This document shows, piece after piece, positions 62,703-64,000 of a stretch of DNA of 64,000 bases. A program made the translations under genes and the position numbers. The stretch covers positions 3,348,001-3,412,000 of the forward strand of contig NC_013720.1 in assembly GCF_000025185.1 (NCBI RefSeq). The letters run 5' to 3'. Positions within the stretch are counted from its first letter, which is position 1; every line of letters starts with the position of its first letter. This stretch comes from Pirellula staleyi DSM 6068. GTDB taxonomy: Bacteria; Planctomycetota; Planctomycetia; Pirellulales; Pirellulaceae. The notes beneath the pieces are model-generated. The model had not been told where the DNA came from. It was given only the letters and a program-made list of their open reading frames with translations, and made no database searches.

Positions 62703-63122
62703 ATGGAAACCACTGTAATGTCACCCGCCCCCGCTCAGGAAGATCGCAAGATCGTCGCTCAACGAATTGCTGCCGAAATGTTTCAGCAGCAGCCCGATTG
62801 GGTCACGTTCTTCCGCGAAGTGCTGGGAGTGGATGGTCTGGTGCGTCGTTTGTTTAACGACCCAGCTGAACTCACCGAGTTCGAGAAGAGCGGCGAGTAT
62901 GCCGAGATCCAGCAGATGCTGGCGAAGCTTCGCGAGCGAAGCGGTGCCGCTGCTGATGGCAAAGAGCCCACCCGCGTGATCACTGTCCGTTTGCCAAAGA
63001 GCTTGCACGAAGCTCTCAAGACCGAAGCCTACGGTCGCAAGACCAGCATGAACCAGCTTTGCATCTCGAAGCTGCTGCAAGTAATCGATGCCGAAATGGT
63101 CCCCACCGAAGATCCATCGTAA
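62703..63122 (+). CDS. Ribbon-helix-helix (Arc/HicB-like) domain protein
   Basis: A 139-residue protein. The C-terminal 45 residues form a ribbon-helix-helix: TRVITVRLPKSLHEALKTEAYGRKTSMNQLCISKLLQVI, the strand-helix-helix pattern of HicB/Arc DNA-binding domains. The N-terminal 85 residues are helical and acidic (RIAAEMFQQQPDWVTFFREVLG). No HicA toxin gene is adjacent, so antitoxin function is not supported and it may be a stand-alone regulator. AAGGAG lies 8 nt upstream of the ATG. The structured leader upstream might be its operator. Confidence 0.78.
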   Translation: METTVMSPAPAQEDRKIVAQRIAAEMFQQQPDWVTFFREVLGVDGLVRRLFNDPAELTEFEKSGEYAEIQQMLAKLRERSGAAADGKEPTRVITVRLPKSLHEALKTEAYGRKTSMNQLCISKLLQVIDAEMVPTEDPS

Positions 63123-63420
63123 GTCCAACGCGTCAGCGTCGAGCGATTGCCAGTATTCCATTTGCCAGGTTACCGGTTCGAAGTTTTCACAGACCTACCT
63201 CGCGTGACACCTGCCGAGCATCCGCTCACAGGCTGTCGCGCAGGTGTCTGCGAGCTGCGGCTTGTGAACTAGACTCTTGGGAAACTGAACGCTACTACTG
63301 GTCGGCCGCGAAAAAAGATCTCGCTCGCTGAAATCGCTTGCCAGGGATGGCCAGCGCGGCCACGACCGGTTGTTTCAAAATGCATGAACCGCAAAAGATG
63401 CGCGGTCTGCAAAGAAAATG
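63123..63420. other. Convergent intergenic region, about 300 bp
   Basis: This lies between the ribbon-helix-helix gene and the 3' end of RNase P RNA. A short hairpin ACCGC/GCGGT at about 63388-63406 could help terminate the RNase P transcript. I see no gene; frames crossing here lack ribosome sites. Confidence 0.45.
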
Positions 63421-63858
<438 letters not shown>

Positions 63859-63866
63859 CATCTACA

Positions 63867-63895
63867 ACCTTATCCCAAATAGCTTCCCAAGACAA
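63867..63895 (-). promoter_or_regulatory. Promoter of RNase P RNA
   Basis: On the minus strand TTGTCT (63895-63890) and TAAGGT (63872-63867) are 17 bp apart. The -10 ends 8 bp before the RNase P 5' end at 63858, the expected distance to a transcription start. Confidence 0.65.
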
Positions 63896-64000
63896 AGCCC
63901 ACGCTCGCCAAATCGGCAACTGCTATCCAGGAGCCGATCTTGCCACGCTCGGCTCTACCGAAAAAATAACAGGCAGGAAACGCCATCCAGCGCTGCTCAC

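Noticed and set aside
63059-63331. A 90-residue frame overlapping the end of the ribbon-helix-helix gene
   Set aside because: No ribosome site and sequence without domain features.

Overview
The window looks like a chromosomal segment from a planctomycete of the Pirellula group. The evidence is as follows. Several families are typical of that phylum: a DUF1559 pseudopilin, a large secreted PVC-type beta-propeller/cytochrome c protein, and a tetrahydromethanopterin-type C1 cofactor cluster. There are many secreted proteins of unknown function with signal peptides and relaxed lipoboxes. GTG starts are common. The species name is inference; the family and pathway calls rest on sequence motifs.

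Layout. Positions 1-1822 hold the 3' half of a 23S rRNA gene, a spacer with three hairpins and no tRNA, the 5S rRNA and a strong terminator. Positions 1.8-24 kb are mixed: small zinc-ribbon and LecA-like secreted proteins; an acyl-CoA synthetase/methyltransferase operon facing an acyl-CoA dehydrogenase; ispD; a DUF1877 protein; a YrdC-phosphatase fusion; rpiB; a BON-domain protein; two large paralogous secreted repeat proteins; a SUFU-like protein; a tandem pair of small paralogues; and a secreted esterase. Positions 24.6-27.7 kb carry phoU, a PhoB-type regulator, riboflavin synthase and rsmA.

Positions 27.8-44.2 kb are one ribosomal block, in the order S10-L3-L4-L23-L2-S19-L22-S3-L16-L29-S17-L14-L24-L5-S14-S8-L6-L18-S5-L15-SecY-Adk-L36-S13-S11-RpoA-L17. 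It has a near-consensus promoter at the front, a second promoter before L36 and a terminator after L17. L30, methionine aminopeptidase, IF-1 and S4 are missing from their usual places. A HELWH metallopeptidase and a cysteine-less FmdB-type protein follow.

Positions 45.5-58.5 kb lie on the minus strand. The core encodes a dihydropteroate-synthase-like protein, PabB, PabA, a DUF447 protein and beta-RFAP synthase. Together these would make p-aminobenzoate and condense it into the tetrahydromethanopterin skeleton. Upstream lie an SDR protein with an altered active site and a membrane PQQ-type propeller whose genes overlap. Downstream lies an orphan substrate-binding lipoprotein.

Positions 58.6-64 kb contain a glycine-zipper lipoprotein, a secreted HEAT-like protein, the DUF1559 pseudopilin, a ribbon-helix-helix protein behind a structured leader, and RNase P RNA with its promoter on the minus strand. 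No CRISPR array, insertion sequence, prophage or tRNA was seen.
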